Source: JAAFIP01 sp043766985
GTDB lineage: Bacteria; Pseudomonadota; Gammaproteobacteria; Burkholderiales; Burkholderiaceae_C
Reading direction: 5' to 3'
Length of the DNA stretch: 15,143 bases
Assembly: GCA_043766985.1 (NCBI GenBank)
Contig: JAYUHM010000079.1
Coordinates: 1 to 15,143, forward strand
Position 1 is the first letter of the stretch; every line of letters starts with the position of its first letter. A model generated the notes under the pieces. That model did no database searches. It saw only the letters and a list, made by a program, of their open reading frames with translations, and was not told where the DNA came from. This document shows, in pieces, positions 1 through 6,738 of the stretch. Both the position numbers and the translations under genes were made by a program.

Positions 1-1
1 C

Positions 2-196
2 GACAGCTACAGCAAGGCCATGGCCGCCGCCAGCCGCGCCGCGCCCAACACCAACCGCCTGGCCACCGCTATGGACGTGCTGCGCTTCCTGTCCCAGCAC
101 ATCGCCCAGCACGCCCCCAAGTTGCGCGAGGCCTTCCTCAAAATCTGCGAATCCGCAGGCCCCGAAATAGCCCGCGAATTTGGCAGCGGCCGCTAA
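2..196 (+). CDS. C-terminal part of DUF1804-type phage protein (putative small terminase), 5' end outside window
   Basis: An open frame enters from the left edge and ends at TAA 194-196, giving 64 C-terminal residues. They begin DSYSKAMAAASR and run through a leucine/histidine-rich helix to AREFGSGR. This pattern (a Ser/Lys/Ala-rich stretch, then a helix rich in Leu, Phe and Gln, then an 'xFLxxxxxxGxExAREFG' end) resembles my recollection of the C-terminus of DUF1804 proteins of Mu-like phages. Those have an N-terminal helix-turn-helix and sit directly before the large terminase, which suggests a DNA-recognising small terminase role. The position fits. The family call rests on memory of the C-terminus only; a gp27/DUF3486-type protein is the alternative. 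The DNA-binding part is not in the window. Confidence 0.55.
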   Translation, partial: DSYSKAMAAASRAAPNTNRLATAMDVLRFLSQHIAQHAPKLREAFLKICESAGPEIAREFGSGR

Positions 197-221
197 GCCG
201 ATCGCCCTCCAGACAGCGCCC

Positions 222-1814
222 ATGGCCAAGCAAAAACTACTCAAAGAAAAGCAGTTCCTGGACGAGCTGGCGGCCTTTGCCGACGAGCAGCGCCGCCTGG
301 TCGAGGCCGAGGTCGAAGGCTTCGCCACCGACCACGCTGCGCGCGATGTGCGCAGCACCCGTGCGCAGGGCGACTTTGAGTTTTTCAGCAAAACCTATTT
401 CCCGCACTACATCAAGTCCGAGCCATCGCTGTTCCACCGCTGGTTCTACGACCATGTGCCCCAGATGATTGACCTGCCCGCAGGCCAGCTCATCAACCTC
501 AGCGCCCCGCGCGGCGAGGCCAAGTCCACCCTGGGCACCCAGCTGCTCAACCTGTGGCTGATCTGCACCGAGCGCAAGCACTTCATGCCCATCGTCATGG
601 ACAGCTTTGACCAGTCGGCCACCATGCTAGAGGCTGTCAAGGTAGAGCTGGAAAGCAACCCCCGTTTGCAAATGGACTTCCCCAAGGCCACCGGCGCAGG
701 CCGGGTGTGGAATGCGGGCGTCATCATCACCGCCAACAACATCAAGGTGCAAGCCTTCGGCAGCGGCAAAAAGATGCGCGGCCTACGCCACGGCCCGCAC
801 CGCCCCGACATGGTCTTTTTGGACGATATCGAGAACGACGAAAACGTGCGCAGCAAAGACCAGCGCGACAAGCTGGAAGGCTGGCTCAAAAAAGTAGTGC
901 TGCCCCTCGGCCCGCCTGACGGCAGCATGGACTTGCTCTACCTCAACACCATCCTGCACTACGACTCGGTGGCCAACCGCACGCACAAGAACCCAAGCTG
1001 GAAGCGGCACAAGTTCCAAGCCATCGTGCAATGGCCAGACCGCCTAGACCAATGGCAGGAATGGGAAGAGCGCTACATCAACGACGGCGAGGCCGTCGCC
1101 GATGCCTTCTACGCCCGCAACAAGGCCAGCATGGACGCGGGCGCAGTAGTCAGCTGGCCCGGCATGCGTCCCCTGCTCAAGCTGATGAAGCTGCGCGCCG
1201 GTGACCACTACGCCTTTGACTGCGAATACCAAAACGACCCCACCAACGACGAAGCCGCGCTCTTCACCAACATGCAGTTCTGGGTGCAGCCCAGCCGTGA
1301 CTGGGTGTTCTACGGCGCGCACGATCCGTCATTGGGCAAGAACAACAAAAGCCGCGACCCCTCGGCCTGCCTGGTCGGCGGCTTTGACCGCAACCACGGC
1401 AAGTTGTCGGTGGTAGAGGCCGTAGTAGCCCGCATGGTGCCCGACCTGCAAATCAGCAAGATCATCCAGTTCCAAAAAGACTACAAGTGCCTGGCCTGGG
1501 GCATTGAATCCGTGCAGTTCCAGGAGTTCTTCCGCACCGAGCTCATCAAGCGCAGCGCCGCCGCAGGCACGCCCGTGCCCGCTATCGCCGTCAACCCCCA
1601 CACCGACAAAGCCCTGCGCATCGAAGCCCTCAGCCCCCACGTCAACAACGGCCTGATCCTGTTCAGCCAGGCGCACAAGGTGCTCAACGAACAGGTACGC
1701 CACTTCCCCAGCCTAGACCACGACGACGGCCCCGACGCGTTAGAGATGCTGTGGAAGCTGGCCCTCAGCCGCGCAGGCGGCATCCCCATGATCCGCGTTG
1801 GCAAACGCAAATAA
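222..1814 (+). CDS. Phage terminase large subunit (Mu gp28-type packaging ATPase/nuclease)
   Basis: Motor protein that cuts phage DNA and drives it into the prohead by ATP hydrolysis. Numbering residues from the TTG at 180, a Walker A-like APRGEAKST lies at 109-117 and Walker B MVFLDD at 211-216, followed by an acidic run (IENDEN). The C-terminal RNase H-like nuclease shows candidate metal ligands in GAHDPSLG (D382), GIES (E443) and the terminal DHDDGPDALEML (D515/D516/D519). Length of about 530-544 residues fits the family. Start: the frame is open from a TTG at 180, overlapping the upstream stop, but ATG 222 (MAKQKLLKEKQF) is a more normal start. Neither has a clear Shine-Dalgarno, so coupling to the upstream gene is likely. 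The portal gene follows, as in Mu. The nuclease-residue assignments are inferred by position. Confidence 0.88.
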   Translation: MAKQKLLKEKQFLDELAAFADEQRRLVEAEVEGFATDHAARDVRSTRAQGDFEFFSKTYFPHYIKSEPSLFHRWFYDHVPQMIDLPAGQLINLSAPRGEAKSTLGTQLLNLWLICTERKHFMPIVMDSFDQSATMLEAVKVELESNPRLQMDFPKATGAGRVWNAGVIITANNIKVQAFGSGKKMRGLRHGPHRPDMVFLDDIENDENVRSKDQRDKLEGWLKKVVLPLGPPDGSMDLLYLNTILHYDSVANRTHKNPSWKRHKFQAIVQWPDRLDQWQEWEERYINDGEAVADAFYARNKASMDAGAVVSWPGMRPLLKLMKLRAGDHYAFDCEYQNDPTNDEAALFTNMQFWVQPSRDWVFYGAHDPSLGKNNKSRDPSACLVGGFDRNHGKLSVVEAVVARMVPDLQISKIIQFQKDYKCLAWGIESVQFQEFFRTELIKRSAAAGTPVPAIAVNPHTDKALRIEALSPHVNNGLILFSQAHKVLNEQVRHFPSLDHDDGPDALEMLWKLALSRAGGIPMIRVGKRK

Positions 1815-1819
1815 CCTCC

Positions 1820-1825
1820 AAGGAA
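1820..1825 (+). promoter_or_regulatory. Ribosome binding site of the portal gene
   Basis: AAGGAA ends 8 bases before ATG 1834 and decides that start over the in-frame TTG at 1798, which lies inside the terminase gene and has no such site. Confidence 0.6.
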
Positions 1826-1833
1826 CCCACCCC

Positions 1834-3450
1834 ATGATCCCACTGCGCGGCCTCGTCAAAGGCCTAAAAGGCTGGCTAGGCAAACCCATCGCCGGGCCAG
1901 AAACCGACCCCGAGCGCTACTTCGGCAGCTTCCTGGCCTTGCCTAATCCCGACCCCATCCTGCGCCAAATGGGCAAGGCCGAGCAGGTCTATGCCAGCAT
2001 CATGGCCGACCCCCACGTCATGGGCGAGGTGCGCTCCATGCGCGGCAGTATCCGCTCCTACAAGAGCCGCGTCGTCAGCGCAGCCGACGACAACCCGCAG
2101 GCCAACGCCGCCCGCGACCTGTGCGAGCAGTGGATGGCCGACACCAAGCCCAATGCCATTTGCGATTGGCAAGAGATCTACTGGCAAATGGTCAGCGCAG
2201 CCCTCACCGGCTACAACCCGCACGAGGTAGTTTGGGGCTACGTCAAAGGCAAGCACCTTCCCATCGAGGTGGTCGACCGCCCCGGTCGCCGCATCAAGTT
2301 CGACGTGCACGGCGCGCCCCTATTGGTCAGCCGCCAGGCCCCGCTAGGCGCACCCGTAGAGCCCTACCAGTTCGTCATCAGCCGCCACATGGCCACCGCC
2401 AGCAACCCCTACGGCAAAGCCCTTCTAAGTAGCTGCTTTTGGGCCTGGACATTTAAAACCGGCGGCTGGCGCTACTTCGTCAAATACTGCGAGCGCCACG
2501 GCCTGCCATGGCCCTTCGCCAAGTACCCGCAAGGCACCAGCGAGCCAGAGCAAGACAAGCTCGCCGAGGCCCTGGCCAGCATGATCGAAGCAGGTTATGT
2601 CATGGCCCCCGAAGGCACCGCCCTAGAGCTGCTCACCCCCACCAGTAGCGGCAGCAGCCTGCCGCAAGAGCGCCTCATCATGCTCTGCAACCGCGAGATG
2701 AGCAAAGCCATCACCAGCCAGGCCATGGTCGGCGAGCAAATGGAGGTCGGCAGCCGCGCCGCAGCCGAGACCGCCCAAGGCCGCCAAAACAGCGTGCATG
2801 ACAGCGACCGCGATATCGCCGCCCAGTCCATGGGCCAAATCTTCGAGTGGATCACCCTGTTCAACTTCGGCGAAGGCGTACCCGCGCCCACGCTAGAGTT
2901 CTTCCAGGAGAACCAAGGCACCAAAGACCGCGCCGAGACCTTCCAAATCGCCGCCAACATGGGTGCCCGCCCCAGCAAATCTGCCATGCTCGACGAGCTG
3001 GGTATGGTCGCAGCCGAGGGCGATGACGATGCCCTGCTGCCCATGGGTAAAACGCCTGATGCGGCCACGTTGCCCCTGGACCAATTTCCTGGCACCAGGA
3101 AATTGGTGGCTGCAGAAAAAGTAGATATCGCAGCCGATCCTGCTGCTGATTTTTCCCAAATCGACTTCAACGCCCTCGCAGGTTTCACCTTCGCCAAAGC
3201 CGCAGGCATGACCGAAGACGAGGCCATGCAGCTCGCCAGCGAAGCCGCCGACCAGGCCATCGAAGACCACATGATCAAGCCGATCTACCAAATGCTAGTC
3301 AGCTACGAACAGCAAGGCAAAACCCTGGCCCAGTTCAGCGCTGACTTGGCAGGTACGGTAGGCCAAATGGACGACGAAGCCCTGCGCGAAGTTCTAGACC
3401 GCGCTCTAAGCTACAGCATCCTGCGCGGCGCAGCCACGGGGGCCGCGTGA
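1834..3450 (+). CDS. Phage portal protein, DUF935 / Mu gp29-like
   Basis: Forms the dodecameric portal ring at one capsid vertex, through which DNA enters and to which the terminase docks. The 538-residue length, the N-terminal 'ILRQMGKAEQVYASIMADPHVMGEVRSMR' type region, the central RYFVKYCERHGLPWPFAKYP and the LIMLCNREMSKAITSQAM segment followed by a Gly/Ala-Gln helix are hallmarks of DUF935 portals. A charged C-terminal helical region follows a linker. Start chosen at ATG 1834 because of a Shine-Dalgarno. The stop TGA (3448-3450) overlaps the GTG start of the methyltransferase. Odd: within the linker (about 3048-3165) codon use changes abruptly (CCT, GCT, AGG, TTG instead of C-ending codons) and the DNA contains a perfect 28-base palindrome at 3080-3107 (separate entry). 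The reading frame is kept throughout. Confidence 0.9.
   Translation: MIPLRGLVKGLKGWLGKPIAGPETDPERYFGSFLALPNPDPILRQMGKAEQVYASIMADPHVMGEVRSMRGSIRSYKSRVVSAADDNPQANAARDLCEQWMADTKPNAICDWQEIYWQMVSAALTGYNPHEVVWGYVKGKHLPIEVVDRPGRRIKFDVHGAPLLVSRQAPLGAPVEPYQFVISRHMATASNPYGKALLSSCFWAWTFKTGGWRYFVKYCERHGLPWPFAKYPQGTSEPEQDKLAEALASMIEAGYVMAPEGTALELLTPTSSGSSLPQERLIMLCNREMSKAITSQAMVGEQMEVGSRAAAETAQGRQNSVHDSDRDIAAQSMGQIFEWITLFNFGEGVPAPTLEFFQENQGTKDRAETFQIAANMGARPSKSAMLDELGMVAAEGDDDALLPMGKTPDAATLPLDQFPGTRKLVAAEKVDIAADPAADFSQIDFNALAGFTFAKAAGMTEDEAMQLASEAADQAIEDHMIKPIYQMLVSYEQQGKTLAQFSADLAGTVGQMDDEALREVLDRALSYSILRGAATGAA
3080..3107. repeat. Perfect inverted repeat inside the portal gene (13-bp arms, 2-nt centre)
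   Basis: The left arm ACCAATTTCCTGG (3080-3092) and the right arm CCAGGAAATTGGT (3095-3107) are exact reverse complements around CA. As RNA this would form a stable hairpin with a very tight turn; as DNA it is a near-continuous palindrome. It encodes DQFPGTRKLV in the linker of the portal protein. There is no T-run after it on the coding strand, so it is not an ordinary intrinsic terminator. Function unknown. Confidence 0.9.
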
Positions 3451-4487
3451 ATGAGCTGGCTCTTTTCGCAGGCGCTGGTGGCGGCATACTGGCCGGAGAA
3501 CTCCTCGGCTGGCGCACCGTCTGCGCCGTTGAGTGTGACTACTACTGCGCAAACGTTCTTGCGCAACGGCAAAACGATCAAATCCTCCAGCCTTTCCCGA
3601 TTTGGTCTGACGTGCGAACTTTTGACGGCCGACCTTGGCGCGGCCTTGTTGACGTCATATCTGGAGGCTTCCCGTGTCAGGACATCAGCGTCGCAGGCAA
3701 AGGCAAGGGACTTGCAGGGGCCCGGTCAGGTTTATGGAGCGAATTCGCTCGCATTATTGATGAAGCCAGACCCAAATCTGTCTTCATTGAAAACAGCCCC
3801 ATGCTTCGAACTCGCGGTCTTATCACCGTGCTCCAAGACCTTGCCCATCTCGGGTTTTATGCACGATGGGACTGTGTATCCGCTGCGCAGATGGGTGCCC
3901 ACCACAAGCGCGACCGCATATGGATTGTGGCCCACGCCAACGGTCAGCGGGAACAACAACAGGGCGGGGTTGAGCGCCAAGTCGGGCAACGGTCTAGCGA
4001 CAGCCGTCAAGCTATGGTCTACACCGAGCGCAAGCGATTGCAGGCGAGGCGGCAAACTGACGGCGAAAATGTCAGGCTCCAGTCTAGTACAGCAGGTCAA
4101 TACGCCAGCATGCTGGCCGACACCTTGTGCAATGGAACCCGTAAAGAACCTGCAAGCCTATGCGCAGACGCTTGCCCGGCCTCGATCGGCACGCGGGGGC
4201 GGCAAGGGCCCGAACCTGGCCACGAAGGTGTCGATGTATCCGACTCCCACCGCATCGGATGCGGACTGCTGGAATACCAAGACAGTTGCGCAGCGCAAAG
4301 CAGCGGGCAGCAGTATTCGGCTGAGCAATGCAGCTCTGGATGCCAATGGCAACCCAGCGGGTGGCCAGCTGAACCCAACGTGGGAAGAGTAGCTCATGGG
4401 GTGGCCTATCGAGTGGACAGAGTTAAGGCCATTGGCAATGGACAAGTTCCTCGAGTGGCGGCTGCAGCATGGAGGTTGCTAGCATGA
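3447..4487 (+). CDS. Phage C5-cytosine DNA methyltransferase
   Basis: Transfers a methyl group from S-adenosylmethionine to carbon 5 of cytosine in a specific site; in phages it usually protects DNA from host restriction. Visible motifs: I FAGAGGG (7-13) for SAM, AVE (27-29, motif II), SDVRTFD (54-60), IV GGFPCQDIS (73-81, catalytic Cys77), VI FIENSP (113-118; ENS instead of the usual ENV), VIII MGAHHKRDRIWIVA (149-162), and X RVKAIGNGQVP (325-335). Between VIII and X lies a variable target-recognition region of about 150 residues rich in Gln, Ser and Cys. GTG start 3447 overlaps the portal stop; the resulting MNELALFAGAGGG is the usual start of this phage subfamily. Length (346 aa) is normal. 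Target sequence unknown. The gene also carries a long open frame in +1 (see that entry). Confidence 0.92.
   Translation: MNELALFAGAGGGILAGELLGWRTVCAVECDYYCANVLAQRQNDQILQPFPIWSDVRTFDGRPWRGLVDVISGGFPCQDISVAGKGKGLAGARSGLWSEFARIIDEARPKSVFIENSPMLRTRGLITVLQDLAHLGFYARWDCVSAAQMGAHHKRDRIWIVAHANGQREQQQGGVERQVGQRSSDSRQAMVYTERKRLQARRQTDGENVRLQSSTAGQYASMLADTLCNGTRKEPASLCADACPASIGTRGRQGPEPGHEGVDVSDSHRIGCGLLEYQDSCAAQSSGQQYSAEQCSSGCQWQPSGWPAEPNVGRVAHGVAYRVDRVKAIGNGQVPRVAAAAWRLLA
3451..4482 (+). other. Alternate-frame ORF within the methyltransferase gene, (W/Y)-P/S-T-P repeat type, amber-interrupted
   Basis: A second frame (+1 relative to the methyltransferase) is open from ATG 3451 to TAG 4390-4392, 313 residues. 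ATG directly follows the portal TGA and lies 8 bases after a GGGGG run (3438-3442). The product has four repeats, LWPTPTVSG (from 3925), LWSTPSASD (from 4012), CWPTPCAME (from 4111) and MYPTPTASD (from 4234), and ends GGQLNPTWEE. After the amber codon the same frame continues LMGWPIEWTELRPLAMDKF to TAG 4480-4482. I recall phage and metagenome proteins annotated as hypothetical with this layout (WPTPTASD repeats, then NPTWVEWLMGWPxGWT), in which the amber position is Trp. The repeats are the shadow of V-A/Y/S-(D/H/T) segments in the methyltransferase frame, so coding status is uncertain: an overprinted gene, a decayed one, or a pure frame shadow. Confidence 0.35.
4471..4475 (+). promoter_or_regulatory. 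Ribosome binding site of the ASCH gene
   Basis: GGAGG ends 8 bases before ATG 4484 and decides that start over the in-frame ATG at 4469, which would place the site inside the gene. It lies in the last codons of the methyltransferase. Confidence 0.65.
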
Positions 4488-4780
4488 AACCTCTTTTCAT
4501 CCCCCTGACCACTCACTGGTTCAACCAGTTCGCCGATGGCACAAAAACAACCGAACTACGCATCTACGGCCCACGCTGGAACGAGCGCACATGCACGATA
4601 GGCCGTGCCGTGACCATAAGCCACGGCTACGGCAAAGCCCGCCGCCTGCACGGCACCATCGTTGGCTTTGACATCAGCAAAGCCGCCAGCACCATCCCTG
4701 ACTTTATCGCAGCCTTCCCAAAAATCAAGCGCATGGTCGATGTGGCTTGCATTCATATCAAGCTGGAGATCAAAGAATGA
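4484..4780 (+). CDS. Small ASCH-domain protein (PUA-like fold), phage accessory
   Basis: A 98-residue protein with the pattern WFNQFADGTKTTELRIYG near the N-terminus, then IGRAVTISHGYGKARRLHGTIVGF, and a C-terminal VACIHIKLEI strand. This is the ASCH layout: a small PUA-like barrel with a G-x-K-T-x-E-x-R loop, followed by a 'G-x-x-V-x-I' strand and a basic segment. ASCH proteins bind nucleic acid or modified nucleosides; E. coli YqfB, an ASCH protein, hydrolyses N4-acetylcytidine using a Lys in the equivalent 'GRKT' loop. Here K21 occupies that place, but the following residues differ (TTE), so the activity should not be transferred. Start ATG 4484 has GGAGG in front and overlaps the methyltransferase stop (ATGA); its own stop overlaps the next start in the same way. 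Confidence 0.72.
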   Translation: MKPLFIPLTTHWFNQFADGTKTTELRIYGPRWNERTCTIGRAVTISHGYGKARRLHGTIVGFDISKAASTIPDFIAAFPKIKRMVDVACIHIKLEIKE

Positions 4781-5121
4781 GGCGTATCTACATCGCAGGC
4801 CCTATGACAGGCCTAGCAGACCTCAACTACCCATACTTCAACCGTGTGGCTGCTGTATTGCGCAGACTGGGGCACCACGTCGAGAACCCCGCAGAAAACC
4901 CAGAGCCGGCCAGCAAATCATGGGCCGACTACATGCGCATGGCCGTGCGCCAGCTCGCCACCTGCGACACCGTAGTGCTACTGCCAAACTGGGAGCTAAG
5001 CAAAGGCGCTTGCGTAGAGCACCGCCTGGCCCACGACCTGGGCTTGCAAGTGGTCAAGGTCGACCAAGTGCTGCATCTGCACACCGAGCCTGCACCTAAA
5101 GTGATTCTGATCCATGGCTGA
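4777..5121 (+). CDS. DUF4406 protein, nucleoside 2-deoxyribosyltransferase-like
   Basis: A 114-residue Rossmann-like protein: RIYIAGPMTG (3-12), NYPYFN (17-22), the NPAEN element (37-41), WADYMR, then CDTVVLLPNWELSKGACVEHRLAHDLG. These are the marks of DUF4406, related to nucleoside 2-deoxyribosyltransferases, which exchange bases on deoxyribose; E81 in the SKGACVEHRLA helix matches the position of the catalytic glutamate of that fold. True substrate unknown. Start: ATG 4777 overlaps the ASCH stop (ATGA) and has GGAG 8 bases upstream (4765-4768); an upstream in-frame TTG at 4747 adds only ten residues and has no such site. The stop lies 8 bases inside the F-like gene. Common as a cargo gene in phages, where a role in nucleotide or base-modification metabolism is supposed. 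Confidence 0.78.
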   Translation: MRRIYIAGPMTGLADLNYPYFNRVAAVLRRLGHHVENPAENPEPASKSWADYMRMAVRQLATCDTVVLLPNWELSKGACVEHRLAHDLGLQVVKVDQVLHLHTEPAPKVILIHG

Positions 5122-6388
5122 TCCCACCCAGGTCCAACCCTTCGGCGTCAAATTCGACGAGGCCGTCCGCTTTCTAAAAGACAAGCTACCCGAAGGCACA
5201 CTCAAGTGGGACGATCTGGCCGGGCCAGTCAAGGCCAAGGTGTTCACCATCGCCGGGGCCACCAATGTCGACCTGGTCGGCGATATCCAAAAGTCACTCG
5301 TCAGCGCGCTGGAAAACGGCACCACCATCACCCAGTTCCGCAAAGACTGGGATGCAGCCGTCCAAAAGCACGGCTGGACCTACAAAGGCAAGCGCGGCTG
5401 GCGCACCGCCGTCGTCTTCAACAACAACATGCGCTCAGCCGCCATGGCAGGCCGCTGGGAGCAGCTCCAGGCCAACAAAGCCAACCGCCCCTTCCTGCAA
5501 TACCGCACCGCAGGCGACGCCCGCGTCCGCCCCCAGCACCGCCAGTGGAACGGCCTCATTTTCCCCGTCGACGATGCCTTCTGGCAAACCCATTACCCAC
5601 CCAACGGCTGGGGCTGCCGCTGCACCATCCGTGCCTACGGCCAAGCCGAGATGGACGACAAAGGCCTCAAAGCCGAGACCGCTTTCGACCTCAAAACCCG
5701 CACCGTCACCAGCAAAGACGGCACCCTTAAAGACCAAGTCCCCGTAGGTATAGACCCCGGCTGGGATCACAACGTAGGCCAAGCCTGGATCGCCCCCGAG
5801 CAGGCGCTCGGCAAAAAAATAGCCGACCTACCCGTCAGCTTAAAAGGCGTCTTCGCAGAAAAGAGCGTTTCACCCGCCTTTCAAAAGGTATTAAACGAGC
5901 GTTGGAATAGCTTTTACAAGACCTTCAGCCACAGCAACAAAAGAGAGCCCGCGATGCAGATCGTTGGCTACATGGACGCCGCTACGCTGGCCGCTGTGGC
6001 CGACCAAGTGCCGCAGCTCACCATTAAAAACACATCCATAGCCGTGGCAGACTTCAAACGCGGCCACCTCAGCGGCGGGAAAAAGGCCAAGGACAGCCCA
6101 AAGCAAGTATGGCCAGACGATTGGCAAGCCAAGCTGCCCGAGCACCTGCGCAACTACCGCGCCATCTTTTGGGACAACGAAGAACCCGGGCTGATGATCA
6201 TCCCCAGCGATGCCTTCAACGACTGGGTCCCGTACATCCTGCTGATGCCAACACAGGCTTCCGAAGGCTTGCAGTGGAAACAGCCCGCTGTAACGTCCTT
6301 GGGCTCTAGGCCGCACTGGAATGAAAACATCACAATCGCAGGCGTAAAAAAAGAGCGCTATACGCTCCTGGTAGGAAAAAGGCCGTGA
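5114..6388 (+). CDS. Mu F-like (gp30) minor head / head morphogenesis protein with C-terminal extension
   Basis: Minor capsid protein involved in head assembly, often injected with DNA. Residues about 50-175 form the Mu F-like domain: a helical part with ALENGTTITQFRKDW and NNNMRSAAMAGRW, then the diagnostic YRTAGDARVRPQHRQWNG (130-147), DDAFWQTHYPPNGWGCRC (153-170). Residues about 210-230 resemble the 'GIDPGWDHNVGQ' linker common in the family. The last part (about 275-424), with IVGYMDAATLAAV, a Lys-rich loop, LPEHLRNYRAIFWDNEEPGLMII and a closing ERYTLLVGK strand, resembles the phage barnase/EndoU/colicin E5-D/RelE-type domains (PBECR) reported at the end of such proteins; this second call is by pattern only. 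ATG 5114 overlaps the DUF4406 gene by 8 bases. It is the last phage gene before the host operon. Confidence 0.87.
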   Translation: MADPTQVQPFGVKFDEAVRFLKDKLPEGTLKWDDLAGPVKAKVFTIAGATNVDLVGDIQKSLVSALENGTTITQFRKDWDAAVQKHGWTYKGKRGWRTAVVFNNNMRSAAMAGRWEQLQANKANRPFLQYRTAGDARVRPQHRQWNGLIFPVDDAFWQTHYPPNGWGCRCTIRAYGQAEMDDKGLKAETAFDLKTRTVTSKDGTLKDQVPVGIDPGWDHNVGQAWIAPEQALGKKIADLPVSLKGVFAEKSVSPAFQKVLNERWNSFYKTFSHSNKREPAMQIVGYMDAATLAAVADQVPQLTIKNTSIAVADFKRGHLSGGKKAKDSPKQVWPDDWQAKLPEHLRNYRAIFWDNEEPGLMIIPSDAFNDWVPYILLMPTQASEGLQWKQPAVTSLGSRPHWNENITIAGVKKERYTLLVGKRP

Positions 6389-6407
6389 AGTGCGTGAGGC
6401 TCCATAC

Positions 6408-6455
6408 TACTGTCCATTAATGCAAGCACTAACAGCAGGGGGCTGGTACTGTCCA
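6408..6455. repeat. Short direct repeat TACTGTCCA, two copies
   Basis: TACTGTCCA occurs at 6408-6416 and 6447-6455, 39 bases apart, 20 bases after the last phage gene. Too short to name; it could be a remnant of a phage end, a protein-binding site, or chance. Confidence 0.45.
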
Positions 6456-6738
6456 GTCCAACGGCTTGCGGCAAGTCTAACAACTTTCCCGGCTTTGGGC
6501 AATTACCCCGCATTTAATGGTCAACCGAAGCGTCACTTAACCAGCATTTAATTGGCGTTGCCTCCAATATTTTGAACACCCAGCAGATCAAATTAAACGT
6601 TCGCCCCGTTTTACCCCGATCTGCCACTTTCCCCAAACAAATCAAAGGCTTACGCCGTTTTATCGAGGGCCGTTTTTTGTCTCAAAGTAAACGTCTCCCC
6701 CCTTGAGCACGAAAAACAGAAAAATCAGCGCATGTGCG

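Larger units (their letters stand above)
1..6388 (+). mobile_element. Mu-like prophage segment (head/packaging module), apparently truncated
   Basis: The segment holds, in Mu order, a DUF1804-type protein, large terminase, gp29-like portal (DUF935) and gp30/F-like minor head protein, with three accessory genes between portal and F. All genes are on one strand with overlapping or nearly touching ends, typical of a late phage operon. No integrase, transposase or phage end is visible; the left side runs off the window. After the F-like gene there is no protease/scaffold (I/Z), major capsid (T) or tail gene; a host transporter operon begins about 460 bases later. The segment is therefore probably the remaining left part of a decayed prophage, although a misassembly at the junction cannot be excluded from sequence alone. 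The right edge is approximate. Confidence 0.78.

Noticed and set aside
2595..3278. Minus-strand open frame of 227 codons opposite the portal gene
   Set aside because: Low-complexity Ser/Ala-rich product and no start signal; explained by third-position bias of the portal gene.
5206..5747. Two plus-strand open frames (174 and 160 codons) inside the F-like gene
   Set aside because: Pro/Arg/His- and Ser/Thr/Pro-rich products typical of shifted frames in C-rich coding DNA; unlike the methyltransferase case there is no repeated motif or recognised family pattern.
6475..6560. GTCTAAC and ACTTAAC, resembling an integron attC core site
   Set aside because: No matching GTTRRRY partner at a suitable distance, no paired inner sites and no integrase or cassette genes nearby.
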